A stretch of DNA of 64,000 bases from Arthrobacter sp. FW305-BF8 (GCF_021789315.1 NZ_CP084561.1:4526001-4590000), one strand, 5' to 3'; counted from the stretch's first letter, positions 54,605-63,874 are shown. A program made the numbers and translations. The notes: generated from the sequence alone by a model not told the origin.

Positions 54605-55462
54605 ATGGCCCAGAAAATTGCGTTCCAGGGTGAGCCCGGCGCCAACTCAGACATAGCCTGCAAGCAGATGTACCCCGGCCTGGAGAGCGTTCCCTGCGCC
54701 AGCTTCGAGGACGCGTTCGAGCTGGTGTCCAGCGGCGAGACGGATCTGGCCATGATCCCGATCGAGAACTCCATCGCTGGCCGGGTGGCCGACATCCACC
54801 TGTTGCTGCCACACTCGGGCCTGCAGATCGTGGGGGAGTTCTTCCTGCCCATCCACTTCGACCTGCTCGGCATCCCGGGCAGCACCATCGAGGGGGCCAC
54901 CGAGGTCCACAGCCACATTCACGCCCTGGGCCAGTGCCGGAAGCTGATCCGCGAGGCCGGGCTCAAACCCGTGATCGCCGGCGATACCGCCGGGTCAGCC
55001 CGCGAGGTGCGCGAGTGGAACGATCCCACCAAGCTGTCCCTCGCGCCGCCGCTCGCCGCCGAACTCTACGGGCTGGAGGTCCTGGCCTCAGCGGTCGAGG
55101 ACGACCCCTCCAACACCACCCGCTTTGTAGTCCTTGCCCGGGAGACGGAACTGCCGGCCCGGGAAGCCTTGCCCGGACCGGCAGTCACCAGCTTCGTGTT
55201 CCGTGTCCGGAACGTCCCCTCCGCGCTCTACAAGGCCCTGGGCGGCTTCGCCACGAACGGCGTGAACATGACCCGGCTTGAAAGCTACATGGTGGGCAAC
55301 GAGTTTGCCGCGACCATGTTCATGGCGGATGTCGAAGGCCACCCCGAGGACCTGCCGCTCAGCCTGGCCTTGGAGGAACTGGGCTTCTTCACCACCGAGC
55401 TGTGGATCCTCGGGGTCTACCCGGCCGCAGACCACAGAACAGAGCGGGCGGCCAGCAACTAA
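54605..55462 (+). CDS. pheA: Prephenate dehydratase
   Basis: 285 aa monofunctional enzyme giving phenylpyruvate for phenylalanine synthesis. The catalytic domain has IAFQGEPGANSDIA at the N-terminus and the essential threonine motif TTRFVVL. The C-terminal ACT domain (ALYKALGGFATNGVNMTRLESYM) is the allosteric phenylalanine site. The length is normal for actinobacterial PheA. Its stop overlaps the end of the converging BenE gene by four bases. Confidence 0.95.
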   Translation: MAQKIAFQGEPGANSDIACKQMYPGLESVPCASFEDAFELVSSGETDLAMIPIENSIAGRVADIHLLLPHSGLQIVGEFFLPIHFDLLGIPGSTIEGATEVHSHIHALGQCRKLIREAGLKPVIAGDTAGSAREVREWNDPTKLSLAPPLAAELYGLEVLASAVEDDPSNTTRFVVLARETELPAREALPGPAVTSFVFRVRNVPSALYKALGGFATNGVNMTRLESYMVGNEFAATMFMADVEGHPEDLPLSLALEELGFFTTELWILGVYPAADHRTERAASN

Positions 55463-56691
55463 CCCGCAGTCTTGCCCTGCGGCCGGTTCCGGACCTTGAG
55501 GACCTCTCGAACCAGGAGCCCCGCCAGCAGTGCCCAGAACGCCGCCCCGATTCCCAGGAAGCTCAGCCCTGAGGCGGCGACGAGGAAGGTCACCACGGCG
55601 CCTGTCCGCTCGCCCGGCTCAGCCAGCGCTGACGCGATTGAGCCGGCGAGTGTGCCCAGCAGGGCCAGTCCGGCGACGGCTTCCAGCACCCCCGGAGGAG
55701 CCGACGCCACCAGGGCGGCGAGCCCCGCGGAGAAGGTTCCCAGGACCAGGTAGGCCAGACCCGACACGAAACCTGCCACCCAGCGCCGGCCGCGGTCGGC
55801 GCCTGCTTCCTCCCCGGCGGCCAGGGCGGTGCTGAGCGCGGCAAGGTTGATGGCGTGGCCGCCGAACGGCGCGGCCAGCAGCGTGCCGGTACCGGTGACC
55901 AGCATGGAGACCCGCCACGGCGCCTGGTAACCGAAGGACCCCAGCACCGCCACCCCGGGCACATTCTGGGACGCCATGGTGACGATGTACAGCGGCAGTG
56001 CGATGCCCGCCACCGCACCGAGCGACCAGGAAGGCAATGTCCACACCATCGCCGGCAGCAGGCCCGCCGTCGACACGTCCCGACCTTCAACAACCAGCTG
56101 AATCAGAATGCCGGCGAGCGCGACGGCCAGCGCGCCCGGGACCGACCAGCGGGGCGCGAACTTTGACAGCAGCAACCAGCACAGCAGGATCGGAACCACC
56201 AGCAGCGGAGCGCTCTGCAGGCCCTCCACCGGGGCGAGGCACAACGGCAGGAGAACCCCGGCCAGCATGGCTTGCGCCAAGGGTGTCGGGATGCTGCTGA
56301 CCAGCCGCCCTAGAGGGCGGACGAGTCCGGTCACAGCGATCAGAACCCCGGTCACCAGAAAGGCGCCGACGGCGGCCGGCCACCCGCCGTCGGGGACTCC
56401 CGCGACGGCCAGCAGGGCGGCCCCCGGCGTTGACCAGGCGAGGGTCACCGGGATCCGGCTCCGCCAAGCGAGGAGCACCACCCCGGCGCCGACCATCAGG
56501 CAGAGGGCCAGGAGGCCGCTCGACGCCTGCTGCGGGTTTGCCCCCACGGCACGGAGGCCGGAGAGGACCACGGCGAAGGTCGAGGTAAAGCCCACAAGCG
56601 CCGTCACTATGCCCGCCATGACCGGCCTTACCAGCCCCTCGGAATCAGGGGTTACGGGGTCGCGGGATAGTTGGGGCGATGACAGCGGCAT
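55459..56691 (-). CDS. benE: BenE-family benzoate/H+ symporter
   Basis: 410 aa with about 12 hydrophobic segments. VMAGIVTALVGFTSTFAVVLSGLRAVGANPQQASSGL is the conserved start of the BenE family, and the region with APFGGHAINLAALSTALAAG is its signature. No benzoate catabolism gene is nearby, so the substrate is uncertain. Confidence 0.88.
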   Translation of the reverse strand: MPLSSPQLSRDPVTPDSEGLVRPVMAGIVTALVGFTSTFAVVLSGLRAVGANPQQASSGLLALCLMVGAGVVLLAWRSRIPVTLAWSTPGAALLAVAGVPDGGWPAAVGAFLVTGVLIAVTGLVRPLGRLVSSIPTPLAQAMLAGVLLPLCLAPVEGLQSAPLLVVPILLCWLLLSKFAPRWSVPGALAVALAGILIQLVVEGRDVSTAGLLPAMVWTLPSWSLGAVAGIALPLYIVTMASQNVPGVAVLGSFGYQAPWRVSMLVTGTGTLLAAPFGGHAINLAALSTALAAGEEAGADRGRRWVAGFVSGLAYLVLGTFSAGLAALVASAPPGVLEAVAGLALLGTLAGSIASALAEPGERTGAVVTFLVAASGLSFLGIGAAFWALLAGLLVREVLKVRNRPQGKTAG

Positions 56692-56798
56692 GTGAAAGTA
56701 CGTTACCGGAGACTGTCGGCCGGCATCTTGTCATCGTGCCCCCGGCGATGCAGACTGGGGCACCACCTGTCCTGACTGCCAGGCCGAAGGAGTCCACC

Positions 56799-57650
56799 AT
56801 GAACCCGCTGCACGCGCTAGTTGATGCCATCGAACACTTCGACCGGCTGGACGGGGTGGCGTCCGCCATCTCCAAGGCCGTTGGAAAAGCCGTCCAGCCG
56901 CGGCCTGTCCGTAATACGCTCAGCGGCACGTCGCTGGGCCATCCGCTGCATCCCGTCCTGACCGATTTCCCCATCGGGGCCTGGACCATGGCCACCGTCC
57001 TGGACACCGTGGGCGGGCCCGCTTCCGAGCCGGCCGCCGACATCCTGGTCGCCGTCGGAATTGCAACGGCCGTTCCAACCGCAGCCGCCGGCCTCAACGA
57101 CTGGTCCGACACGCAGGGAAAGTCACGGCGGGTGGGGCTGGTCCATGCCGTAGCCAACGGATCGGCGCTTTGCCTGTTCTCGTCCTCGGCGGTGGCCCGG
57201 GCCTCCGGCAGCCGGACCATGGGAAAAGCCCTCGGCCTGGCCGGCTTCGGGGTACTGATGTTTGGCGGCTTCCTCGGCGGCCACCTCGTTTTCGGCAACG
57301 CAGTCAACGTCAACAAGACGGCAGCCAGGACCGGCCCCAGGGACTGGAAGCCCGTTCTGGCGGAGTCCGAACTTGCAGACGGCGAGCACCGGAAGGTGGA
57401 CGCGGGCAAGGTCTCGGTTCTGCTGTACCGCTCCGGGTCCCGGATCCTGGCCCTGGACAGCGTGTGCAGCCACATGGGAGGTCCGCTCGAGGAGGGAACA
57501 GTCGCAGACGGCTGCGTCACCTGCCCCTGGCACGGCAGCATGTTCCGGCTTGAGGACGGCCATATAGTCCGCGGACCGGCAACCACGCCCCAGCCGAGCT
57601 ATGACGCCAGGGTGAACGACGGCCAGATTGAGGTCCGCAGGCGCGGCTAG
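56799..57650 (+). CDS. DUF2231 membrane protein with C-terminal Rieske domain
   Basis: 283 aa from ATG 56799 (GAAGGAG upstream). The N-terminal DUF2231 part has four membrane segments, including LGHPLHPVLTDFPIGAWTMATVLD. The C-terminal Rieske [2Fe-2S] domain has C-S-H (VCSHMGG) and C-P-W-H (TCPWHGSMF), the full ligand set. It is likely a membrane-anchored electron carrier. The partner oxidoreductase is not in the window. Confidence 0.88.
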   Translation: MNPLHALVDAIEHFDRLDGVASAISKAVGKAVQPRPVRNTLSGTSLGHPLHPVLTDFPIGAWTMATVLDTVGGPASEPAADILVAVGIATAVPTAAAGLNDWSDTQGKSRRVGLVHAVANGSALCLFSSSAVARASGSRTMGKALGLAGFGVLMFGGFLGGHLVFGNAVNVNKTAARTGPRDWKPVLAESELADGEHRKVDAGKVSVLLYRSGSRILALDSVCSHMGGPLEEGTVADGCVTCPWHGSMFRLEDGHIVRGPATTPQPSYDARVNDGQIEVRRRG

Positions 57651-57748
57651 CCGAGACCGTCCGGGAACGCGCAGTTCCCCCTAGCTTCCGCACCCCGCTG
57701 CTGATAGATTGCCCACCTCAGACCGGCAGGAGTCCTGGGGAGGGCACC

Positions 57749-58117
57749 ATGGGAATAACGGATCCGCACGCCATGCAGATGGCCTGGGCGGCCCGCTTCA
57801 ACGCCAGGGACGTCGACGGGATGCTGGAAATGTTCGAGCCGGATTCGGTCTTTGTCCCCCAACCGGGCATGCCCACCACGGGCGAAGACAGCGTTAACGC
57901 CATGATGGGATTCCTCCAGGTAGGGCTGCCTATCAGTCTGACCACGCGCCATGTCTACGTCATCGGTGACCTTGCCTTGGCCATCGCCGACTGGGCCATC
58001 AAAGGCACAGCGGCCGACGGCAGCGAGGTCGACCTCCACGGCACTACGGCCGACGTCCTGCGCAGAGGACACGAGGGTTGGAAGATCGTTCTCGACAACC
58101 CGTTCGGCACCGCCTGA
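57749..58117 (+). CDS. SnoaL/DUF4440-like NTF2-fold protein
   Basis: 122 aa. MQMAWAARFNARDVDGMLEMFEPDSVFV is the typical N-terminal helix-strand pattern of the NTF2-like DUF4440/SnoaL group, and VLRRGHEGWKIVLDNPF the usual last strand. It may be a ketosteroid isomerase-like enzyme or a ligand-binding protein. The function is unknown. It lies 153 bp upstream of the ECF42 module. Confidence 0.75.
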   Translation: MGITDPHAMQMAWAARFNARDVDGMLEMFEPDSVFVPQPGMPTTGEDSVNAMMGFLQVGLPISLTTRHVYVIGDLALAIADWAIKGTAADGSEVDLHGTTADVLRRGHEGWKIVLDNPFGTA

Positions 58118-58192
58118 ATCGCACCCCGCGTCAAGGCCAGGGTCCGGTCTGCAATCCGGCGAACCGGATCCGCAAAAATTTTTCCGGCCTCC

Positions 58193-58219
58193 TGTCGATT
58201 TCCGCCGGGCCCGTTCGAC
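58193..58219 (+). promoter_or_regulatory. ECF42 promoter
   Basis: TGTCGA (58193-58198), 17 bases, CGAC (58216-58219). The TGTCGA -35 and CGA-type -10 match the motif described for ECF42 sigma factors. The DGPF gene starts 51 bp downstream. Confidence 0.7.
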
Positions 58220-58270
58220 GGGATAGTAGACGGACGCACACGGCGTCCGCGTCAACGCAAGGAGAGAACC

Positions 58271-58699
58271 ATGAAGTACATGTTCATCATGCGCGCCACG
58301 GACGAAGCCATCGAAGCGTCGAAGCAGGTGCCGTTCGAGGAGATCCTCAACCAGATGGGCGCCTACAACGAGCAACTCATCAAGGCCGGCGTCATGCTCG
58401 CTGGTGAGGGCCTGACCGACCTGTCCGAAGGCTCGGCCTTCGTGGTCAATTTCGACGAGGAACCGCCGGTGGTGACGGACGGCCCCTACGGCGAAACACA
58501 TGAACTGTTCAACGGCTTCTGGATTGTCCAGGTGGCATCCAAGGAAGAGGCCAAGGAGTGGGCCAGCCGCTGCCCGCTTGGTCCCGGTTCGAAGCTTGAG
58601 GTCCGCCGGATAGCTGAAGCCGACGACTTCGCTGACTTCAAGGACAACGAGTACATCCAGAAGGAAGCCGTATGGCGCCAGGAGCTGAACCAGCCCTGA
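58271..58699 (+). CDS. DGPF (YCII-related) domain protein
   Basis: 142 aa. VTDGPYGETHELFNGFWIVQV contains the DGPF-type signature (here DGPYGET). YCII-like small barrel proteins of this type are the constant genomic partners of ECF42 sigma factors, and their role is unknown. GGAGAGAACC precedes ATG 58271. It overlaps the sigma gene by 28 bases. Confidence 0.88.
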   Translation: MKYMFIMRATDEAIEASKQVPFEEILNQMGAYNEQLIKAGVMLAGEGLTDLSEGSAFVVNFDEEPPVVTDGPYGETHELFNGFWIVQVASKEEAKEWASRCPLGPGSKLEVRRIAEADDFADFKDNEYIQKEAVWRQELNQP

Positions 58700-59967
58700 G
58701 CCGGCTGACGGTGGGTGAAGACCCCGTGAACGAACAGGCGGGAGCCGCGGTACGGCGCCGGATTGATGCCCTGTGGCGCATCGAGGGGGCACGCATCGTC
58801 GCGGCCCTCGCCCGCGCCACCCGCGACGTCGGTTTCGCCGAGGACCTGGCCCGGGAAGCCCTGGCCGAAGCCCTGGTCAAATGGCCGGAGTCCGGGACAC
58901 CCGACAACCCTGCCGCATGGCTCACCGCCGTCGCCAAGCGCAAGGCCATCGACGCGTGGCGCCGCTCCGAGCGGCTCGATGAGCGGTACCGGGCCATAGC
59001 CCGGGACCTGGAAGACGATGACGGCGTGGCCTGGGTTCCGCTGGAGGACGACGTGCTCAGGCTCGTGTTCACCGCGTGCCACCCGGTCCTCTCCCGGGAG
59101 GCCCAGATGGCCCTGACGCTGCGGGTGGTGGGCGGCCTCACCACCGAGGAGATCGCACGGCTGTTCCTCGTTCCCGTCGCGACCGTGCAGCAGCGCATCG
59201 TGCGGGCCAAGAAAACGCTCGCGGCGGCCCGGGTGCCGTTCGAAGTTCCCGAGCCCAACGAGTGGGGCGCCAGGCTGGGAGCTGTCCTCGGCGTAATCTA
59301 TCTGATGTTCACGGAAGGGTACGCCGCCACCACGGGGGATGCCTGGATCAGGCCCGATCTGGCCCGCGAGGCCCTGCGGATCGGGCGCATCCTGGCCGGG
59401 CTGGTCCCCCGCGAACCCGAGGCCCACGGGCTGGTGGCCCTGATGGAGTTCCAGGCGTCCCGCTTCCCTGCCCGCACCACTCCCGACGGGTCTCCAGTCT
59501 TGCTGGCGGACCAGGACCGGGCCCGGTGGGATCGGGCGCAGATCAGCCGGGGCCGTGCCGCCCTGCGCCGCTGCGACGCCCTGGGCCGGGGCCGCGGCAA
59601 CTACGCGCTGCAGGCCGCGATCGCCGAATGCCACTCGGTAGCGCCCAGCGTGGACGACACTGACTGGCAGCGCATCGTGCTGCTCTACGAGGCCCTGGGC
59701 CGGATCGCGCCGAGCCCGGTGGTGGAACTGAACAGGGCCGTGGCGGTATCCATGGCCACTGGACCGGCGGCCGCGCTGGCCATCGTGGACGGCCTCGCCT
59801 CCGGGGGCGCCCTGCGCGGAACGCACCTGCTGCCCAGCGTCCGCGGGGAACTGCTGGTCCGGCTCGGAAGGGCCGCGGAGGCACGCTCCGAGTTCATGAC
59901 GGCGGCCGGACTGGCCGGGAACCAGCGCACGCGGGAGCTTCTGGAGGAGCGCGCCGCCGGCATCTAA
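58672..59967 (+). CDS. ECF42-group RNA polymerase sigma factor
   Basis: 431 aa from ATG 58672 (GGAAG upstream, inside the DGPF gene); GTG 58726 is an alternative. Region 2 (VGFAEDLAREALAEALVKWPESG ... WLTAVAKRKAIDAWRRSER) and region 4 (LSREAQMALTLRVVGGLTTEEIARLFLVPVATVQQRIVRAKKTL) are followed by a 200-residue C-terminal DUF6596/TPR-like domain. That layout defines ECF42 and replaces an anti-sigma factor. The upstream promoter TGTCGA-N17-CGAC suggests it drives its own operon with the DGPF gene. Confidence 0.92.
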   Translation: MAPGAEPALSRLTVGEDPVNEQAGAAVRRRIDALWRIEGARIVAALARATRDVGFAEDLAREALAEALVKWPESGTPDNPAAWLTAVAKRKAIDAWRRSERLDERYRAIARDLEDDDGVAWVPLEDDVLRLVFTACHPVLSREAQMALTLRVVGGLTTEEIARLFLVPVATVQQRIVRAKKTLAAARVPFEVPEPNEWGARLGAVLGVIYLMFTEGYAATTGDAWIRPDLAREALRIGRILAGLVPREPEAHGLVALMEFQASRFPARTTPDGSPVLLADQDRARWDRAQISRGRAALRRCDALGRGRGNYALQAAIAECHSVAPSVDDTDWQRIVLLYEALGRIAPSPVVELNRAVAVSMATGPAAALAIVDGLASGGALRGTHLLPSVRGELLVRLGRAAEARSEFMTAAGLAGNQRTRELLEERAAGI

Positions 59968-59972
59968 CCGGT

Positions 59973-60527
59973 TCAGCCGCTGAAGGTGACGTCCCTGGTC
60001 TCCTCCACGGCCGCGGTCCGCCCCGGCCCTTGGTGGCATTTCCAGTAGAGGTTCGTGAAGGCAATGACCTGCTCCGGCGGCGGGGCGCCCCATTCGGTCA
60101 GGTCCTCCGTCGTGTGGGCGTCGCTGACCAGCGTCACGTCGTAGCCGCGGACGAACGCCCCGTGGATGGTGGACCTGATGCATTCGTCCGTCTGCGCTCC
60201 GGCGACCATCAGCCGGCCCACCGACGCGGCAGCCAGCACCTGCTCCAGATCGGTGCCGTCGAAGGCGTCGCTGAACGACTTGTGCACCACAGCTTCCGGC
60301 TCGCGGCGGTCCAGCTCGGGCACGTACTCCCAGGCCTCGCTGCCCTTCTCCAGCCGGTCGTCGGAATGCTGCACCCAGACCACCGCGACCCCCGCTTCGC
60401 GCGCCCTGTCTACCAGCGCGGCGATATTGGCCACCACGGCGTCCCTCCGGTGCGCTTCGGCCACCACCCCCTTCTGCATGTCAAGCACCATCAGCGCGGT
60501 GTTGGGCCGGTCCGCCAGCATGGTCAT
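59973..60527 (-). CDS. Isochorismatase-family cysteine hydrolase
   Basis: 184 aa from ATG 60527 (GGAGGAGAC upstream). The catalytic triad is visible: Asp in VLDMQKG, Lys in VHKSFSDAF, and Cys in GAQTDECIRST. These enzymes hydrolyse isochorismate, nicotinamide, N-carbamoylsarcosine or similar amides; the substrate here is unknown. It converges on the ECF42 gene with a five-base gap. Confidence 0.87.
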   Translation of the reverse strand: MTMLADRPNTALMVLDMQKGVVAEAHRRDAVVANIAALVDRAREAGVAVVWVQHSDDRLEKGSEAWEYVPELDRREPEAVVHKSFSDAFDGTDLEQVLAAASVGRLMVAGAQTDECIRSTIHGAFVRGYDVTLVSDAHTTEDLTEWGAPPPEQVIAFTNLYWKCHQGPGRTAAVEETRDVTFSG

Positions 60528-60581
60528 AAGGGTCTCCTCCCGGTGACTGGTGGGTACCAGCCTAGGAGCCGCCACCCCAGT

Positions 60582-60629
60582 TGGGAACATCCGGGACATT
60601 GGGAACATCCCGGACGCTGGAACACCCGG
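60582..60629. repeat. 18-bp tandem repeat upstream of the isochorismatase gene
   Basis: TGGGAACATCCGGGACAT (60582-60599) is followed by a near-identical unit (60600-60617) and a shorter, more diverged third copy. It lies in the 186-bp divergent region before adk. Confidence 0.6.
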
Positions 60630-60713
60630 CAGTAAGCGCCCACCCATTGCAGGCGGAGCGGGCTGGCGGAAGAATGGCCCTACCGTGCTTTCTCGGCAGA
60701 TCGGACCAAAAGC

Positions 60714-61295
60714 ATGACCCGCATCCTGCTCATCGGCCCGCCCGGCTCCGGCAAGGGCACCCAGGCGCACCGGCTCAGCGGACAGCTGCACATCCCGGAG
60801 ATCTCCACCGGAGACATGTTCCGCAACCACCTCGCCGACGGGTCGCCCCTAGGCCGGGAAATCAAGGAATTCCTCGACGCCGGCAACCTCGTCCCCGACA
60901 ATCTCACCACCGGGATGCTGCGGGACCGGCTGCAGGAACGCGACGCGAGGAACGGCTTCCTCCTGGACGGCTACCCCCGCACCGTGAGCCAGATGGACGA
61001 CCTCGACGGCATCCTGGACGCCACCGGGAACAGGCTCGACGCCGTGGTGGAAATTACCGCGGGCGACGACGAAATCGTCCGACGGCTGCTGCTCCGCTCC
61101 GAGGCCGAGGGGCGGAGCGATGACACCGAAGACGTCATCCGCCACCGGCTGGAGCTGTACCGGCAGGAAACGGAACCCGTCATCGCCCGCTACGGCCGTC
61201 GCAGCCTGCTGGTCAGCGTCGACGGCACGGCGGACATCGACGCGGTCACGGTGAGCGCACTGCAGGGCATCGAAGCCGTCAGGGCGCAGCCCTGA
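60714..61295 (+). CDS. adk: Adenylate kinase, short form
   Basis: 193 aa. P-loop GPPGSGKGTQA starts at residue 8, then STGDMFRNHLADGSPLG and FLLDGYPRTVSQ, which are AMP-binding and core motifs of Adk. The LID is the short form, without zinc cysteines. It interconverts AMP, ADP and ATP. The usual actinobacterial adk lies in the ribosomal protein operon after secY; this copy is isolated, so it may be a second, specialised gene. Confidence 0.87.
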   Translation: MTRILLIGPPGSGKGTQAHRLSGQLHIPEISTGDMFRNHLADGSPLGREIKEFLDAGNLVPDNLTTGMLRDRLQERDARNGFLLDGYPRTVSQMDDLDGILDATGNRLDAVVEITAGDDEIVRRLLLRSEAEGRSDDTEDVIRHRLELYRQETEPVIARYGRRSLLVSVDGTADIDAVTVSALQGIEAVRAQP

Positions 61296-61340
61296 AAGCC
61301 ACAGCCCTGAACACCCCAGCCATCCTGATCGCCGCGCCGG

Positions 61341-62009
61341 TCACCCCGCCTTCCACACATACCTCCGCTCGGGGCGTCCGACGCCGTACTTGAGTGTCAC
61401 GTCCACCAGCCCCTCGTCGTTGAGGTACTCCAGGTAGCGGCGAGCGCTGACGCGCGACGTCCCCACCTGCACAGCCAGTTCGGCGGCCGACACGTCGCCG
61501 GCACCGGCGCGCAGTGCCTTCTCGACCACTTGGAGGGTCTCGGCGCTGCAGCCCTTCGGCAACGGCCGGTCCGCACGTTCCAGCCCAAACACGCGGTTGA
61601 CGTCAGACTGCTCCGCCACGTCCTTCGACGAATCGAGGCTCTGGTACGTGGTGCGGTAGTGCTGCAGCCGCTCCTGCAGGTCGGTTTGGGAAAACGGCTT
61701 GATCAGGTAATGCACGATCCCGCCGCGGAGCGCCTTCCGCACCGTCTCCACCTCGCGCGCGGCACTGATCACCAGCACGTCCAGCTCGGGCGCAACTTCA
61801 CGCAGCTGGTGCATCAGGTCCAGGCCGTTGACGTCGGGCAGGTGGATGTCCAGCAGCACCAGGTCCGGCTGCAGCCGGTCGGTCTCCAGCACCGCTTGCG
61901 CTCCCGTATGTGCCACCCCGACGACGGCGAACCCCGGCGTGCGCTGGATAAAGCCCGCGTGGACTTTGGCCACCATGAAGTCATCGTCGACGATAAGTAC
62001 CTTGATCAA
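61341..62009 (-). CDS. CitB/DcuR-type response regulator
   Basis: 222 aa. Receiver domain with phosphoacceptor D54 in LLDIHLP, acidic pocket D8-D10, and K104 in YLIKPF. The C-terminal half is a CitT/DctR-type HTH (AAELAVQVGTSRVSARRYLEYL). It is 12 bp downstream of its kinase gene in the same direction. It should control uptake of citrate or C4-dicarboxylates, most likely the solute-binding gene divergent from the kinase. Confidence 0.92.
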   Translation of the reverse strand: MIKVLIVDDDFMVAKVHAGFIQRTPGFAVVGVAHTGAQAVLETDRLQPDLVLLDIHLPDVNGLDLMHQLREVAPELDVLVISAAREVETVRKALRGGIVHYLIKPFSQTDLQERLQHYRTTYQSLDSSKDVAEQSDVNRVFGLERADRPLPKGCSAETLQVVEKALRAGAGDVSAAELAVQVGTSRVSARRYLEYLNDEGLVDVTLKYGVGRPERRYVWKAG

Positions 62010-62021
62010 GGCCGCTCCTCC

Positions 62022-63614
62022 CTAAGCATCGGCAGTTTTGCGCATCAGCAGTGCCGTAAACACCGCACCCTGGTCGTTCCGCACCGCGAGCCGGCCGCCG
62101 CGCCGCTGGCAGACCACCCTGGCGAGCGCCAGGCCGTAGCCGCGGCCGCCGTCGGGTGAATTTTTGGTACTGAACCCCTGCCGGAAAATGTCGTCCATGA
62201 CCTCCACCGGGACCCCCGGTCCCGAGTCCCGCACCTCAACCCGCACGCCGCCGTCGTTCTCATCAATATGTACCTCGACCTTCGCTTCGGAGGTGTTGGT
62301 GACGGCGTCGAGCGCGTTGTCCACCAGGTTGCCCACCACGGTGGTCAGGTCACGGGACAACTCCTCGTCCACCTTGCCCAGCCGGGATTCCTCGGCGAGC
62401 TGCAGGGAAACCCCGCGCTCCGTGGCGAGGCTGGACTTGGCAATCAGCAGCGCGGCGAGGGCGGGGTCCTCGACCCTGCTGGTCACGTCATCATTCAGCC
62501 GCGTCCGGTTCGACGTCGTGCCGTTGACGAACTGGACGACGGCATCATACTCGCCGATCTGGATCAGGCCCGAGATCGTGTGCAGCTGGTTGGCGAACTC
62601 GTGCGCCTGGGCCCGGAGGGTGTCGGTGGCCGTCCGCGTGGTGCCCAGCTCGCGTTCCAGCGAAGCCAGCTCCGTCCGGTCCCGGAGGGTGGTGACGGAG
62701 CCGATTACGCGCCCGTGCGAGCGCATCGGCATACGGTTCAGCACCACCAGCTTCTCCCCTACGAGGACCAGCCGGTCAGGGCCGGGCTGGTCCTGGGTGA
62801 GGACCTCGCGCAGCGCAGCCGGCACCTCCAGGGCGGCCAGGTTCTTCCCGACGCAGTCGTGCGGCAGGCCCAGCAGGCTCCGCGCACTGTCGTTGACCAC
62901 TGTGATCCGCTGCTGGGGGTCCAGCGCCACCACGCCTTCCTTGAGCCCGTGCAGCATCGCTTCCCGGTTCTCCACGAGGCCGGTGATCTCGTCCGGTTCC
63001 ATGCCCAGCGTCTGGCGTTTGACGCGGCGCGCCAGCAGGAACGAGCCCGCCACGCCCAGGACACTGGCCACGCCCAGATACGTCAGCAGGTTCGGGACAA
63101 CGTCGCCCAGCCGCTCGAGCACCGAGGGGTAGCTCCTGCCGACGACGGCGATCCCCACCATCTTGCCGGCGTCGTCCAGCACCGGAACGTGGGCCACTAC
63201 GGCCTCCTCCGCCCCGGTTCCGACCACCCCGGTCCATGCCCGCCCGGACATCACCGCGCTATCGCCGAGTTCCAGCTGGCGGCCCACCAGCGACGGATCC
63301 GACGACGTCACCATCGTCCGGTCGGACCGTGCCAACGCAACCTGGGAGGACCCCGAAATCGTCCGCACCGCCTCGGACACTGAGGGAAGCACCGATCCGC
63401 TTTGCGGCTGGGCATCCGGCAGGAGGCTTCGCACCGCGGGGGTGGCAGCCAGCGTCTCCGCAGCCGAGAGCGCACGCCGGCCCTCGACCCGTTCAAAAGC
63501 TGCCGCCGACTGGGCCAGCGAAATCGCCACCACGGCCACCAGCACGGCCAGCACAATCAGGAGCTGCAGCCGAAGATACTGTCCGGCCAGGGACATTCCT
63601 CGCCGTCGAGTCAT
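62022..63614 (-). CDS. CitA/DcuS-type sensor histidine kinase
   Basis: 530 aa. Two membrane segments (about 12-32 and 175-200) enclose an extracytoplasmic PAS-like sensor (single Cache). A cytoplasmic PAS follows, then the kinase core with the CitA-type H-box (RAQAHEFANQLHTISGLI) and ATP-binding motifs NLVDNALDAV, DSGPGVP and GRGYGLALARVV. The family senses citrate or dicarboxylates outside the cell. Confidence 0.93.
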   Translation of the reverse strand: MTRRRGMSLAGQYLRLQLLIVLAVLVAVVAISLAQSAAAFERVEGRRALSAAETLAATPAVRSLLPDAQPQSGSVLPSVSEAVRTISGSSQVALARSDRTMVTSSDPSLVGRQLELGDSAVMSGRAWTGVVGTGAEEAVVAHVPVLDDAGKMVGIAVVGRSYPSVLERLGDVVPNLLTYLGVASVLGVAGSFLLARRVKRQTLGMEPDEITGLVENREAMLHGLKEGVVALDPQQRITVVNDSARSLLGLPHDCVGKNLAALEVPAALREVLTQDQPGPDRLVLVGEKLVVLNRMPMRSHGRVIGSVTTLRDRTELASLERELGTTRTATDTLRAQAHEFANQLHTISGLIQIGEYDAVVQFVNGTTSNRTRLNDDVTSRVEDPALAALLIAKSSLATERGVSLQLAEESRLGKVDEELSRDLTTVVGNLVDNALDAVTNTSEAKVEVHIDENDGGVRVEVRDSGPGVPVEVMDDIFRQGFSTKNSPDGGRGYGLALARVVCQRRGGRLAVRNDQGAVFTALLMRKTADA

Positions 63615-63841
63615 GTGCTGCTGTTCTTCCTGTGGGTTTGCGGGTGGGGGTGAGCTATACGGGACACGCTACCGGACTTTGGGCGGTGTGTTCCGCGGAG
63701 TCCACCGCGCCTGAACCCCGTACAGGACGCCTCGGCAGGCAACCTCGTTGGGAGCCGGAAACGTGAACGAAATGAACTTAACTTTCTCTGCTTACACAAG
63801 CGTGAGCCCCGTCACGTTCGGGCCTAGCATCGGAAGCACCC

Positions 63842-63859
63842 GATCAAATGGATCAAAAC
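63842..63859 (+). promoter_or_regulatory. Direct GATCAAA repeats before the binding-protein gene
   Basis: GATCAAATG at 63842 and GATCAAAAC at 63851 are adjacent 9-bp repeats just before the ribosome site of the lipoprotein gene. They could be a recognition site for the response regulator. Confidence 0.35.
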
Positions 63860-63874
63860 GAGAAGAGGAACAAC

